A DNA stretch of 64,000 nucleotides from Fredericiella sp963839515 (GTDB taxonomy: Bacteria > Chloroflexota > Anaerolineae > Caldilineales > Caldilineaceae), in assembly GCA_963839515.1 (NCBI GenBank), contig CAWIVN010000015.1, positions 124,001-188,000 of the forward strand. Direction: 5' to 3'. Shown here piece after piece: positions 34,356-43,694 of the stretch (positions are counted from its first letter, which is position 1; each line of letters begins with the position of its first letter). The translations under genes were made by a program, and so were the position numbers. The notes beneath the pieces were generated by a model. That model was not told the DNA's origin, did no database searches, and saw only the letters and a program-made list of their open reading frames with translations.

Positions 34356-35327
34356 ATGAGTAGTGTATCCGCCCGCCGGCCTGGGGTTAGCACCCTTCTA
34401 TTCGGCAGAAAGCTAGCCACGGACGAGGCTCCGCACCAGACGATCAGCAAGACCGTTGGGTTGGCCGTCTTCGCCTCCGACGCGCTTTCGTCAGTCGCCT
34501 ACGCCACGCAGGAAATACTGATCATTCTGGCGCTGGCCGGTACCGCCTACTTTGGGCTGTCCATTCCAATCTCGATGGTCATTGTCGGCTTGCTGATCAT
34601 CTTGACGATCTCCTATCGCCAGACAATTTTCGCCTACCCAGGCGGCGGCGGCGCCTACATCGTCGCCCACGACAACCTGGGCGATGGGCCTGCGCTCACG
34701 GCCGGCGCAGCCCTGCTTACGGACTACATTCTTACGGTTGCCGTGAGTATCTCGTCCGGCGTGGCGCAGATCACATCCGCTGTCCCGTCGCTTTACCCAT
34801 TCCGCGTGGAGATCGCGCTGGCGCTCATCGCGCTCATCACCATTGTCAATCTGCGCGGCGTTAAGGAGTCGGGCACGATATTCGCCGTTCCCACCTACTT
34901 CTTTGTCGCCACCATGCTCCTGATGCTGGCGATCGGTTTCTGGCAGCAAAGCACGGGCCAGCTGCAGACGATACCGCAGCCGGGTGTGCTCGAGCACACG
35001 CTGGTGCCGCTCTCCATTCTGTTGGTCCTGCGCGCCTTTGCCAGCGGCTGTACTGCCCTTACCGGCGTAGAGGCCATATCCAACGGCATCATGGCCTTCA
35101 AGACGCCGCGCAGCAAGAACGCCGCGCAGACGCTCATGGTCATGAGCGCGCTGCTGGGCGTGATGTTTATCGGCATCACTGTGCTGGCGAACCACGTGCA
35201 CGTGATCGCCGGTGAAGAACGTTCAGGAGACGGTTATTTCGCAAATCGCCCGTGCCCTGTACGGCATCAGTCCGATGTACTACATCACGCTGGCGGCCAC
35301 CACCGTCATCTTGATCATGGCGGCTAA
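34356..35327 (+). CDS. kimA: KimA-like K+ importer, N-terminal part (frameshifted)
   Basis: Encodes residues 1 to about 287 of an APC-superfamily transporter, after which the frame becomes nonsense (from about 35215). Conserved blocks match Bacillus KimA and the intact paralogue at 44642: HQTISKTVGLAVFASDALSS, SYRQTIFAYPGGGGAYIVAH, DYILTVAVSISSG, LRGVKESG and ALTGVEAISNGI. About eight membrane segments lie in this part. The rest of the protein continues one base out of frame from 35212. KimA imports potassium using the proton gradient and is inhibited by c-di-AMP in Firmicutes. Whether the split is real or a sequencing error is unresolved. Confidence 0.8.
   Translation: MSSVSARRPGVSTLLFGRKLATDEAPHQTISKTVGLAVFASDALSSVAYATQEILIILALAGTAYFGLSIPISMVIVGLLIILTISYRQTIFAYPGGGGAYIVAHDNLGDGPALTAGAALLTDYILTVAVSISSGVAQITSAVPSLYPFRVEIALALIALITIVNLRGVKESGTIFAVPTYFFVATMLLMLAIGFWQQSTGQLQTIPQPGVLEHTLVPLSILLVLRAFASGCTALTGVEAISNGIMAFKTPRSKNAAQTLMVMSALLGVMFIGITVLANHVHVIAGEERSGDGYFANRPCPVRHQSDVLHHAGGHHRHLDHGG
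35206..35230 (+). other. Frameshift point in kimA1
   Basis: Frame 0 (N-terminal part) reads through GCC GGT GAA GAA; homology resumes in frame 1 as GTT CAG GAG ACG. Removing one base, for example the C after GAAGAA, restores a continuous 656-residue KimA. The change must lie in this interval because of a frame-1 TGA at 35203-35205. Confidence 0.65.
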
Positions 35328-36327
35328 TACCTCCTACGCCGACTTCCCGCGCCTCGGCGCCTTGATTGCCGGTGATGGCTTTCTGCCCAAGCAGCTGACC
35401 TATCGCGGTCGCCGCCTCGTCTTTTCCTGGGGCATTGTCGGCCTTGCACTGGCGGCCTCGGTGCTGATCGTCGCCTTCACGGCCGACACGACTCGCCTCA
35501 TCCCGCTCTACGCCATCGGCGTCTTCATGTCGTTTACCCTCTCGCAGACGGGTATGGTCGTGCGCTGGCAGCGGGTCGGCAAGATGCAAGCGGGCGAGGA
35601 GCGCGAGGTGCACGGCGCAACCATGCGCTATGATTCCCATTGGCGCACCAAGCAGATCGTCAACGGTTTCGGCGCAGTGGCGACCTTTATCGTCATGATC
35701 ATCTTTGCCGTGGCCAAGTTCAGCGAAGGCGCCTGGATCGTAATCATTATCATCCCGTCGCTGGTGTTCATCTTCTTCCGCATCCACAAGCACTACAAGT
35801 ACGTGGCGACGATATTGCACAAGGGGTCGCTCTTTCCCAACATCCGCCAGCATCCGGTCAAGACGCTGGTGATGGTGGACGACGTACACGCCGGCACGAT
35901 TCACACGATCAACTTCGCCAAGTCGCTGGGGGCGCCCTGGACTGCCCTGCATGTCGCCATCGACCCGGACAAGGCCGAGGCCGTGCGCAAGCGCTGGAAC
36001 GAACGCATCGGCGACGAGGCCTATCTCAAGATCCTGCATTCGCCTTACCGCGAGTTGACGGGGCCGGTACATCAGTACGTCGAGGAACTGATGGCCGAAA
36101 TGAACGACGGCTACATCCACGTCATCGTCGGCCACCTGGTGATGAACACGGTCCAGGGCCAGGCGCTGCACCAGAATGCTGCCATCGCGCTCAACCTGGC
36201 ACTCCAAGACATTCGCCGCGTGGCCGTCACCACCGTCGCCTATCAGTTTAGCGAGGAGGCCCTCGCCGACTGGCCCGAACCTGCCCGCTCGCCCATGGCT
36301 GCCCAGGTGGAACGCACGCCGGCCTGA
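35212..36327 (+). CDS. kimA: KimA-like K+ importer, C-terminal part (frameshifted)
   Basis: 371-codon frame opening at a GTG that is probably not a real start. It supplies the missing half of the transporter: VISQIARALYG, LIMAANTSYADFPRLGALIAGDGFLPKQ, LIPLYAIGVFMSFTLSQTGMV and two more membrane segments. The cytoplasmic domain of KimA follows (MVDDVHAGTIHTINFAKSLG..ALHVAIDPDKAEAVRKRWNERI..HSPYRELTGPVHQYV). In KimA this cytosolic region is where c-di-AMP regulation acts. Together with the preceding ORF it would be a 656-residue protein. Convergent with kdpD. Confidence 0.8.
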   Translation: MKNVQETVISQIARALYGISPMYYITLAATTVILIMAANTSYADFPRLGALIAGDGFLPKQLTYRGRRLVFSWGIVGLALAASVLIVAFTADTTRLIPLYAIGVFMSFTLSQTGMVVRWQRVGKMQAGEEREVHGATMRYDSHWRTKQIVNGFGAVATFIVMIIFAVAKFSEGAWIVIIIIPSLVFIFFRIHKHYKYVATILHKGSLFPNIRQHPVKTLVMVDDVHAGTIHTINFAKSLGAPWTALHVAIDPDKAEAVRKRWNERIGDEAYLKILHSPYRELTGPVHQYVEELMAEMNDGYIHVIVGHLVMNTVQGQALHQNAAIALNLALQDIRRVAVTTVAYQFSEEALADWPEPARSPMAAQVERTPA

Positions 36328-36434
36328 ACTGCGCCCCGACTACGTGTTCCCGGCTATGTGTTGGCCACTTCATTCCTCTACGAGCCGACAGCCGACGCCG
36401 GGCTTGGGCACGACGAGGACGGGCGGTCCCTGAT

Positions 36435-39131
36435 TCACAGGTCGGCCTCCTTGACGGGTGGCGGCGCTGCGCCGGCAGGCAGCGTGATGACAAAGCGGGC
36501 GCCGCCGCCGGGTGTGTTTTCGGCCGTCAACGTGCCGCCATGCGCCTCGACGAGGCCACGGCAGATCGACAGGCCCAGACCCGTACCGCCGGTGGCGGTG
36601 CCTGGCAGGCGGTAGAACTTGTCAAAGATACGCTCCAGGTCGTCGGGCGGAATGCCTTTGCCGCCGTCGCTCACCGCGATGAGGAGCTTGCCCCGATTGA
36701 TGTGCGCCTCTACGCAGATCGGTGCGTCGAGCGGCGAGTAGTTGCAGGCATTGTCGAGTAGATTGACCAGCACTTGTTCCATCAGCACGAAATCCATCTG
36801 CACCAGCGGCAGGTCGGGCGCGACGTCAATGTTGAGCGGGCGGTGCAGCAGGCACTCCTCCACGCGCTGGGCGGCTACGCCGATCACCTCACCCACGTCG
36901 CACCAGTCCAGCTTGAGCGTGAGCCGCCCGGCATCCAGGCGTGACATGTCGAGCAGGTTGGCAACAAGCCGGTTGAGCCGGCTGGCCGAGCCTTGAATTG
37001 AGCGCACGAGTTCGGCGCGCACACGGCTGTCGCTGTTGTTTGCGTCGAGCAGGCCAGCCGCACCGGTGATGGTGGCGATCGGCGTACGCAGTTCATGCGA
37101 GATCGAGTTGAGCAAAGCAGTGTACAGCCGCTCCGACTCGCGCAGCATCAGTGACTGTTCGGCGGCCTCGTCCAGCAGCTCGCGTTCGATGACCAGGGCG
37201 ATCTGGTTGACAAAGGTCTCCAGTAGTAGCTCCTGGTCAAAGTTGAGCGGGGTGTCGTGGCACGTGCGGACCCCTATCACACCTACTGTCCGCCCAGTTG
37301 TACGCAGTGGAAGAAACAATGCCGAGGCTTCAGGCAAGGTAGCCGTGCCACGGCCGGCGCTTCTGCCATTCTCAAAAACCCAACTCGCCACGGCAAAGTC
37401 CTTCTCGTCCACCTCAAGCGAACTGGCTCCGTGCGGCCGGCCTTCAAGCTGCTCGCCGCGTGGCAGAAGGATGGCGACCTCAGCGTCAAAGACGCGGCCA
37501 ATCTGGCCGACTCCACTCGCCAGTACCTCATCCATGTTAATCGCCGTCGCCGTGTCGTGGGCTAGCGCATAGAGTGCGGCCGTGCGCTCGGCATTGTACC
37601 TGGCCAGCCGTTCTTGTTGGCGTAGCCGGGCCGTCAAGTTGCCGGCAAATAGCGCAATGACAAAATAAAGTACAAACAGGATCAGGTCCTGCGAGGCCGA
37701 GATGGCGAAGGTCAAGCGCGGGGTGATAAACAGAAAGTTCCAGGAAAAAGCGCTGGCAAAGGCCGCGAGAAGTGCCGGTCCGCGGCCCAGATAGATGGCG
37801 ATAAGGAGCACCGTGAAAAGCTCCATCAGTCCGACGGATTGATAGCCGAACCAGGGGTACGTCTCAAAGACCAACATAAGGATGGCCGTCACACCAGCTA
37901 CGACCGCCAGCGCCCAGGCGTAGCTCGTCCAGCGCGAAGGCGCCGGGTTGGTGGGCAGCGTGGGTCGCATGGACGTAGCGGCCTCCTCTTCGCCTGACAC
38001 GACGTAGATGTCGATGTCGCCGCTGCTGCCGATCAGGTCATTGACCAGCACGCGGCGGCGGCTGAAATTCCACCAGGGCAGAAGAGTAGGCTTACCCACC
38101 ACGATCTGCGTGGCGTTGCGTTGGCGGGCAACGTGAACGATGGAATCGGCCACGTCTCTGCCGGCTGTGATTACTACCTCGCCACCCAAGCTGCGCACAA
38201 GCGCGAGGTTGCGCGCCAGCTGCGCCTGCTCGGCACTGGACAACGTACGCGGTGTCTCGACGTGCACCGCCAGCCACGGCGCTTCCAGGTTGTACGCCAT
38301 GCGCCGTGTCCAGCGCACCGCTTGCTCGGAAAAAGGACTGGGTCCCACCGCCACCAACAGCCGGTCACCCGATTTCCAGGGTCCCGCGATGTGTTTGACC
38401 TGCATGTAGTCCTGCAGCTTGTGGTCTACATGCTCGGCCGTGAGGCGTAGCGCCATCTCGCGTAGCGCCGTCAGATTGCCCGTGCGGAAGAAGTTACGCG
38501 CCGCCATGTCAGCGCGCTCGGCGGTGTAGACCTTACCCTCCGCCAGGCGCCGGCGCAGGTCTTCGGGGGACAGGTCGATCAGTTCGATCTCGTCGGCCAG
38601 GTCAAGCAGCGAGTCGGGCACTTTTTCGTGCACCGTCACGCCCGTAATCTGGGCCACGGCATCGGCGCGGCTCTCGAAATGCTGGACGTTGATCGTGCTA
38701 TAGACGTCGATACCGGCTGCCAGCAGTTCCATTACGTCTTGATAACGCTTGCGATGGCGCAGGCTGGGTGCATTGGTGTGCGCCAGTTCGTCCACCAGCG
38801 CCAGTTGCGGGTTGCGCGCCAGCAGGGCGTCGAGGTCCATATCCTCAAGCTGTGCCCCGCGGTATTCCACCTTGCGCCGCGGCAAAACCTCCATGCCGTC
38901 GAGCAACGCCTGTGTTTCGGCACGGCCGTGTGTCTCGATATAGCCAACTACCACGTCGACGCCCTCGCTGCGCCGTTGGCGCCCGGCCTCGAGCATGGCG
39001 TACGTCTTGCCCACCCCCGCCACCATGCCAAAAAAGAGCTTGAGCTTCCCGCGTTGCTGCTTCGCCTCCTCCTTCTGGATAAGGCTGAGCAGCGCATCAG
39101 GATCGGGCCGCCTCGCTTCCATACTCTCCAT
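36435..39131 (-). CDS. kdpD: Osmosensitive K+ channel sensor kinase KdpD
   Basis: 898 residues. Order: N-terminal KdpD ATP-binding domain (LKLFFGMVAGVGKTYAMLEAG near 30-50; ALVDELAHTNAPSLRHRKRYQDV), a USP domain (about 250-365), four membrane segments of DUF4118 (about 400-505), a GAF domain, HisKA with phospho-acceptor NSISHELRTPIATITG, and HATPase with NLLDNACNYSPLD and GTGLGLSICRGLVEAHGG. Senses low K+ or osmotic stress. ATG 39131 was kept; ATG 39122 is an alternative. It follows kdpC with a 35-bp gap. No kdpE is seen beyond it; the next gene is the convergent kimA1. Confidence 0.95.
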   Translation of the reverse strand: MESMEARRPDPDALLSLIQKEEAKQQRGKLKLFFGMVAGVGKTYAMLEAGRQRRSEGVDVVVGYIETHGRAETQALLDGMEVLPRRKVEYRGAQLEDMDLDALLARNPQLALVDELAHTNAPSLRHRKRYQDVMELLAAGIDVYSTINVQHFESRADAVAQITGVTVHEKVPDSLLDLADEIELIDLSPEDLRRRLAEGKVYTAERADMAARNFFRTGNLTALREMALRLTAEHVDHKLQDYMQVKHIAGPWKSGDRLLVAVGPSPFSEQAVRWTRRMAYNLEAPWLAVHVETPRTLSSAEQAQLARNLALVRSLGGEVVITAGRDVADSIVHVARQRNATQIVVGKPTLLPWWNFSRRRVLVNDLIGSSGDIDIYVVSGEEEAATSMRPTLPTNPAPSRWTSYAWALAVVAGVTAILMLVFETYPWFGYQSVGLMELFTVLLIAIYLGRGPALLAAFASAFSWNFLFITPRLTFAISASQDLILFVLYFVIALFAGNLTARLRQQERLARYNAERTAALYALAHDTATAINMDEVLASGVGQIGRVFDAEVAILLPRGEQLEGRPHGASSLEVDEKDFAVASWVFENGRSAGRGTATLPEASALFLPLRTTGRTVGVIGVRTCHDTPLNFDQELLLETFVNQIALVIERELLDEAAEQSLMLRESERLYTALLNSISHELRTPIATITGAAGLLDANNSDSRVRAELVRSIQGSASRLNRLVANLLDMSRLDAGRLTLKLDWCDVGEVIGVAAQRVEECLLHRPLNIDVAPDLPLVQMDFVLMEQVLVNLLDNACNYSPLDAPICVEAHINRGKLLIAVSDGGKGIPPDDLERIFDKFYRLPGTATGGTGLGLSICRGLVEAHGGTLTAENTPGGGARFVITLPAGAAPPPVKEADL

Positions 39132-39166
39132 ACTGTCTCACCACCCACCACTCCGCCTGTTTACCC

Positions 39167-39826
39167 CTACTGCGCCTCACCGTCCAGCGCCAGGTTGAGC
39201 AGCAGCACATTCACCCGCGGCTCGCCCAACACGCCAAACGTACGCGCCTCTGTGTACCGCTCGATCAGCGCCTCCACATCCGCCAACGCCATCCCGCGTA
39301 CGGCCGCCACGCGCGCCGCCTGGTAGTGCGCCGCCGCCGGGCTGATGTGCGGGTCGAGACCGCTGCCGGAGGCGGTCACCAAATCGACCGGGATCGGCGC
39401 TTGTGTTGCGACGCCCGCCGCCGACTCCGCCGCATGTAACTGTGCGATGCGCGCCTGCACCGTGCCCTCAGGGCCAATCAAGTCCGGGTTGAGCGGCCCC
39501 AGGTTCGATCCCGACGACGCGGCCGCGTTGTAGGCCACGGGACCGGTCGCCGACAGCCGGCCCCAGAAGTACTGCGGCTGGTTGAACTCCTGTCCGATCA
39601 GTCGCGACCCGGCCACAACACCTGCCGCATCCGTGATCAGGCTGCCATTGGCCTGCGGAGGAAACATAACCTGTGCCAGGCCCCTCACTACCGCCGGATA
39701 TACGACTCCCGTCAACAGCGTAAAAAGCACCAAGGCCATAAACCCTGCCCGCACTGTGCTGATAACCCCACGCATAGAACTCGTTCCCATCGTCGTCAAT
39801 CTGCTCCAGTCAGTGTTGCCCGTCAT
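39167..39826 (-). CDS. kdpC: K+-transporting ATPase subunit KdpC
   Basis: 219 residues. One N-terminal membrane helix (GFMALVLFTLLTGVVYPAVVRGLAQVMF), then the periplasmic chaperone-like domain with SLITDAAGVVAGSRLIGQEF, PQYFWGRLSATGPVAYNAAASSGSNLGPLNP, GSGLDPHISPAAAHYQAARVA and the C-terminal FGVLGEPRVNVLLLNLAL. KdpC assists ATP binding in the KdpFABC pump. ATG overlaps the kdpB stop by 4 bp; an internal ATG (codon 18) is also possible. Confidence 0.94.
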   Translation of the reverse strand: MTGNTDWSRLTTMGTSSMRGVISTVRAGFMALVLFTLLTGVVYPAVVRGLAQVMFPPQANGSLITDAAGVVAGSRLIGQEFNQPQYFWGRLSATGPVAYNAAASSGSNLGPLNPDLIGPEGTVQARIAQLHAAESAAGVATQAPIPVDLVTASGSGLDPHISPAAAHYQAARVAAVRGMALADVEALIERYTEARTFGVLGEPRVNVLLLNLALDGEAQ

Positions 39827-41376
39827 GCCAGACCAAGAGCCACCAGGATCATGTCGATCAGCTTGATTCCCACAAACGGTACGATCAGTCCGCCCAAACC
39901 GTAGACCAGCAGGTTCTGCCGCAGCAGTTCCGCAGCGCTGCGCGGCCGCTGGCGCACGCCGTTCAAGGCAAGTGGGATCAGCAGGATGATGATCAGCGCG
40001 TTGAAAATTACGGCTGACAGGATGGCGCTGCCCGGGGTAGCCAAGTGCATCAGGTTGAGGGTGTTGAGCTGCGGATAAGTGACGGCAAACGCGGCCGGGA
40101 TGATGGCAAAATACTTTGCCACGTCGTTGGCAATGCTGAACGTCGTCAGCGCGCCGCGCGTCATCAACAGTTGCTTGCCGATCTCGACGATCTCGATCAG
40201 CTTGGTCGGGTTGGAGTCGAGGTCCACCATGTTGCCCGCTTCTTTGGCCGCCTGCGTCCCCGTGTTCATCGCCACGGCCACGTCGGCCTGCGCCAGGGCC
40301 GGCGCGTCGTTGGTGCCGTCCCCCGTCATCGCCACCAGGTGCCCGCCTGCCTGCCGCTCGCGAATTAGCGTGAGCTTGGCCTCAGGTGTGGCCTGTGCCA
40401 GGAAGTCGTCGACCCCCGCCTCGGCAGCGATGGCGGCAGCGGTCAGCGCGTTGTCGCCGGTGATCATCACCGTCTTGATACCCATGCGGCGCAGCTCGCC
40501 AAAGCGCTCGCGCATGCCGCCCTTGACGATGTCTTTGAGCTGCACGACGCCGAGCACGTGCGGGCCGGCGCCATTGCACTCGGCCACGACCAGCGGGGTA
40601 GCGCCCTGGCGGGCAATTTCGTCCACGCTGCCCTGCACTGCAAGTGGGAAGTCACCACCTTGCTCCTCGACATAGGTTTTGACGGCGTCGGCTGCTCCCT
40701 TGCGGATTTGGCGGCCGTCCAGGTTGACGCCACTCATACGCGTCTGCGCCGTGAAGGGAATAAAGTGCGCGCCCAGCCCGTGCACATCGCGTTCGCGCAG
40801 GTTATAGGTCGCCTTGGCCAGTACGACGATGCTGCGTCCCTCCGGCGTTTCGTCCGCCAATGATGAGAGTTGGGCGGCGTCGGCAAGCTGCTCGGATGAC
40901 ACGCCTTGTGCCGGCAGAAACGCCGTCGCCTGGCGGTTGCCCAGCGTGATGGTGCCTGTCTTGTCGAGCAGCAGCACATCCACGTCGCCGGCGGCTTCCA
41001 CGGCGCGGCCCGAAACTGCCAGCACGTTGGCCTGGATCATGCGGTCCATGCCGGCAATGCCTATGGCCGAGAGCAGCCCGCCGATCGTCGTGGGTATCAG
41101 GCAGACCAGCAGGGCAATCAGCACCGTCACCGAAACCGGCTGGCCCTGGCCCGTGGCGTTGGCGGCGTAGATCGAATACGGCAACAGGGTGGCGGTGGCC
41201 AGCAGGAAGACGATAGTCAGTGCCGATAACAAAATACTGAGGGCAATCTCGTTGGGCGTCTTCTGGCGCTTGGCCCCTTCTACCATGGCGATCATGCGAT
41301 CCAAAAAGGCCTCGCCTGGGTTGGCCGTGATGCGCACGACCAGCCAATCCGACAAGACGCGCGTGCCGCCGGTCAC
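39823..41376 (-). CDS. kdpB: K+-transporting P-type ATPase KdpB, main part (frameshifted from its N-terminus)
   Basis: 517 codons from GTG 41376. Contains the phosphorylation site LLLDKTGTITLGNRQ, the ATP-binding segment FTAQTRMSGVNLDGR..RKGAADAV, the hinge TGDGTNDAPALAQADVAVAMN and the C-terminal membrane helices. The first residues TGGTRVLSDWLV correspond to position about 185 of KdpB, so the true protein begins in the neighbouring ORF at 41927. Adding one G to the G-run restores a 701-residue KdpB (E. coli 682). Catalytic ATP-hydrolysing subunit of the Kdp pump. Internal initiation at this GTG would give a non-functional fragment. Confidence 0.9.
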   Translation of the reverse strand: MTGGTRVLSDWLVVRITANPGEAFLDRMIAMVEGAKRQKTPNEIALSILLSALTIVFLLATATLLPYSIYAANATGQGQPVSVTVLIALLVCLIPTTIGGLLSAIGIAGMDRMIQANVLAVSGRAVEAAGDVDVLLLDKTGTITLGNRQATAFLPAQGVSSEQLADAAQLSSLADETPEGRSIVVLAKATYNLRERDVHGLGAHFIPFTAQTRMSGVNLDGRQIRKGAADAVKTYVEEQGGDFPLAVQGSVDEIARQGATPLVVAECNGAGPHVLGVVQLKDIVKGGMRERFGELRRMGIKTVMITGDNALTAAAIAAEAGVDDFLAQATPEAKLTLIRERQAGGHLVAMTGDGTNDAPALAQADVAVAMNTGTQAAKEAGNMVDLDSNPTKLIEIVEIGKQLLMTRGALTTFSIANDVAKYFAIIPAAFAVTYPQLNTLNLMHLATPGSAILSAVIFNALIIILLIPLALNGVRQRPRSAAELLRQNLLVYGLGGLIVPFVGIKLIDMILVALGLA

Positions 41377-41927
41377 CGCACTGCGATCCCCCCGCTCTCG
41401 CGGATGACGGGTGCGCTCTCGCCCGTGATGGCGCTCTCGTCCACCGAGGCCACACCCTCGATTACCTCGCCATCGCCAGGCACGGTGTCACCCGCTTCGA
41501 CCAGCACTACATCGTTCTTGCGCAGCGAGCCGGAAGGCGTGGCAGTAAAAGATGCGCCGTAGCTAGGAACTGCAAGCTTCTTGGCCATCACATCGCGGCG
41601 TGATTTGCGCAGCGTGTCAGCCTGCGCCTTGCCACGCCCCTCCGCCATCGCTTCGGCGAAGTTGGCGAACAGCACCGTGAACCAAAGCCAGGCGGCAATT
41701 GCGAAGATAAAGCCGGCCGGCGCTTCGCCTTGCCCAAGCAGCGCCTGGACAAAGAGGCCCGTGGTCAGCAGCGCCCCCACTGCCACGATAAACATCACGG
41801 GGTTGCGCACCTGGTGGCGTGGGCTCAGCTTGCGCACGGCGTCGAGCGCGGCACGGCTGATGATGGCAGGCTCAAACAAGGGGCGCGCCTTGGATTCGGT
41901 ATTTAGGGCCTTTGTGGGTAAAGACAT
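41373..41927 (-). CDS. kdpB: KdpB N-terminal part (frameshifted)
   Basis: 184 codons: cytosolic lead, two membrane helices (NPVMFIVAVGALLTTGLFVQAL; APAGFIFAIAAWLWFTVLFANFAEAMAEGRGKAQA) and the actuator domain start VPGDGEVIEGVASVDESAITGESAPVIRESGG. The frame then ends IAVR-stop where KdpB should read about four residues and continue VTGGTRxLSDW. ATG 41927 lies 18 bp after the kdpA stop. If the missing base is genuine, the Kdp pump is inactive in this strain. Confidence 0.9.
   Translation of the reverse strand: MSLPTKALNTESKARPLFEPAIISRAALDAVRKLSPRHQVRNPVMFIVAVGALLTTGLFVQALLGQGEAPAGFIFAIAAWLWFTVLFANFAEAMAEGRGKAQADTLRKSRRDVMAKKLAVPSYGASFTATPSGSLRKNDVVLVEAGDTVPGDGEVIEGVASVDESAITGESAPVIRESGGIAVR
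41388..41393 (-). other. G6 homopolymer at the kdpB frameshift
   Basis: Minus strand reads GAGAGC GGGGGG ATCGCAGTGCGGTGACC. With seven Gs it reads S-G-G-D-R-S-A-V-T-G-G, aligning without a gap to E. coli SGGDFASVTGG. A base lost in a homopolymer is the simplest explanation. Confidence 0.8.
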
Positions 41928-41945
41928 GGCTATCTCACTTTTCGC

Positions 41946-43694
41946 CTATTGCACCAGCATGAGCTGCTCGACGATGGGGCCCAACGCCAGTGCCGGCAGG
42001 AAGGTGAGGGCGCCGACGACCAGGACGACGCCGACCAGCAGCACGACAAACAGCGGCGTGTCGGTGGGCAGCGTGCCGGCGCCCGCAGCTGCATGCTTCT
42101 TGGCCGCCATGGCGCCGGCAATCGCCAGCGTAGGGATGGCCAGCCAGTAGCGGGCAAAGAACATGGCAATACCCAAGGCGGTGTTGTAGAAGGGTGTGCT
42201 GGCGCCCAGGCCCGCAAAGGCGCTGCCGTTGTTGTTGCCGGCCGAGGAAAAGGCGTAGAGCACCTCGCTAAAGCCGTGCGCGGCGGGCTCACGGTTGAAG
42301 ATGGCAGCCAACCCCGGTTCCGCGAGCACGGCGACCGCCGTGCCTGCCAGCACCAGCGCCGGCGGAATCAAGATCACCAGCGCGGCCATTTTCATCTCGT
42401 AGGCGCCGATCTTCTTCCCCAGGTACTCGGGTGTACGGCCTACCATCAACCCGGCGATAAAGACGGCGATAATGGCGAAGACCAGCATGCCGTAGAGCCC
42501 GGAACCAACGCCGCCGAAAATCACCTCGCCCAATAGCATCAGCCACATGGCAATCAAGCCGCCGAGCGGCGTGTATGAATCGTGCATCGAGTTGACCGAA
42601 CCGTTTGAGGCAGCCGTCGTGGCCGTCGCCCACAGGGCGGAGTTGGCGATGCCAAAACGGATTTCCTTGCCCTCCATGTTGCCGCCTGGCTGCACGCGGC
42701 TGGCGGCCTGGTCGATGCCCAGGTGGCTGAAGGCCGGATTGCCGGCAGCTTCGGCCGCGTAGACGCCAGACAGCAGCACGACAAAGACGACCGTCATCGC
42801 CGCCAGCACCGCCCACCCCTGGCGCGTGTTGCCCACCATCTTGCCAAAGGTGTAGCAGAGCGCGGCCGGGATTAACAGGATCGCCAGCATCTCGACAAAG
42901 TTGCTGAGCGGTGTGGGATTCTCCAGCGGATGCGCCGAGTTGGCGTTAAAGAAGCCGCCGCCATTGGTGCCGAGCTGCTTGATCGCCACTTGCGACGCTG
43001 CCGGGCCGAGGGCGATCACCTGCTGCGTCACAGTGCGACCATCGGGTCCGGTCAAGGGCTGCACCAGGTGGGCCACGGCGTAGTCGTTGACTGTCTGCAC
43101 CACGCCCTGCGACACCAGGATCAGCGCCACCACAAGCGATAGCGGCAGCAAGATGTAGACCACGCTGCGCGTCACGTCCACCCAGAAGCTGCCGATCGTC
43201 TGTGCCGAGCGGCGGGCCAGGCCGCGGATGAGCGCTACCAGCACTGCCATGCCTGATGCGGCCGAGACGAAGTTTTGCACCGTCAAACCGAGCATCTGCG
43301 TGGCATAGGCCATCGTCGTCTCACCGGCATAGCCCTGCCAGTTCGTGTTGGTGGCAAAGCTCACCGCCGTGTTAAAAGCCGCGTCGGGCGCAATCGTCGC
43401 CACGTAGCCTGTCTCTGGGCTCAACGGCAGCGCCTGCAGCCGCTGCAGGGCATACAGGGCGAGGACGCCCAAGGCGTTAAAGAGCAGAAACGCAAAGGCG
43501 TAGCCCTTCCAGTCCATTTCGTCGTCCGCGCGGACGCCACACAGCTGGTAGATCCAGCGCTCGATCGGGGCAAAGAAACGCACCACGGGCGAACTGCCGT
43601 CATAGACAGCCGCCATGTAGCTGCCCAGCGGCTTCACAAGCAGTAGCAGTACTGCCAGGTAGATCAGCAGCTGCGCGACACCATTGACACTCAT
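41946..43694 (-). CDS. kdpA: K+-transporting ATPase subunit KdpA
   Basis: 582 residues from ATG 43694 (GGAG upstream), overlapping the kdpF stop. About ten membrane helices and the four selectivity-filter regions are visible, for example SFATNTNWQGYAGETTMAYATQMLGL, LGTNGGGFFNANSAHPLENPTPLSNFVE, STRCTI-equivalent GSVNSMHDSYTPLGGLIAMWLMLLGE and YAFSSAGNNNGSAFAGLGA. Binds and translocates K+ in the KdpFABC complex. The gene order F-A-B-C-D is standard. Confidence 0.96.
   Translation of the reverse strand: MSVNGVAQLLIYLAVLLLLVKPLGSYMAAVYDGSSPVVRFFAPIERWIYQLCGVRADDEMDWKGYAFAFLLFNALGVLALYALQRLQALPLSPETGYVATIAPDAAFNTAVSFATNTNWQGYAGETTMAYATQMLGLTVQNFVSAASGMAVLVALIRGLARRSAQTIGSFWVDVTRSVVYILLPLSLVVALILVSQGVVQTVNDYAVAHLVQPLTGPDGRTVTQQVIALGPAASQVAIKQLGTNGGGFFNANSAHPLENPTPLSNFVEMLAILLIPAALCYTFGKMVGNTRQGWAVLAAMTVVFVVLLSGVYAAEAAGNPAFSHLGIDQAASRVQPGGNMEGKEIRFGIANSALWATATTAASNGSVNSMHDSYTPLGGLIAMWLMLLGEVIFGGVGSGLYGMLVFAIIAVFIAGLMVGRTPEYLGKKIGAYEMKMAALVILIPPALVLAGTAVAVLAEPGLAAIFNREPAAHGFSEVLYAFSSAGNNNGSAFAGLGASTPFYNTALGIAMFFARYWLAIPTLAIAGAMAAKKHAAAGAGTLPTDTPLFVVLLVGVVLVVGALTFLPALALGPIVEQLMLVQ

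Noticed and set aside
36328..36434. Search for kdpE between kimA1 and kdpD
   Set aside because: Only about 107 bp between convergent stops, with no receiver or winged-helix sequence in any frame.
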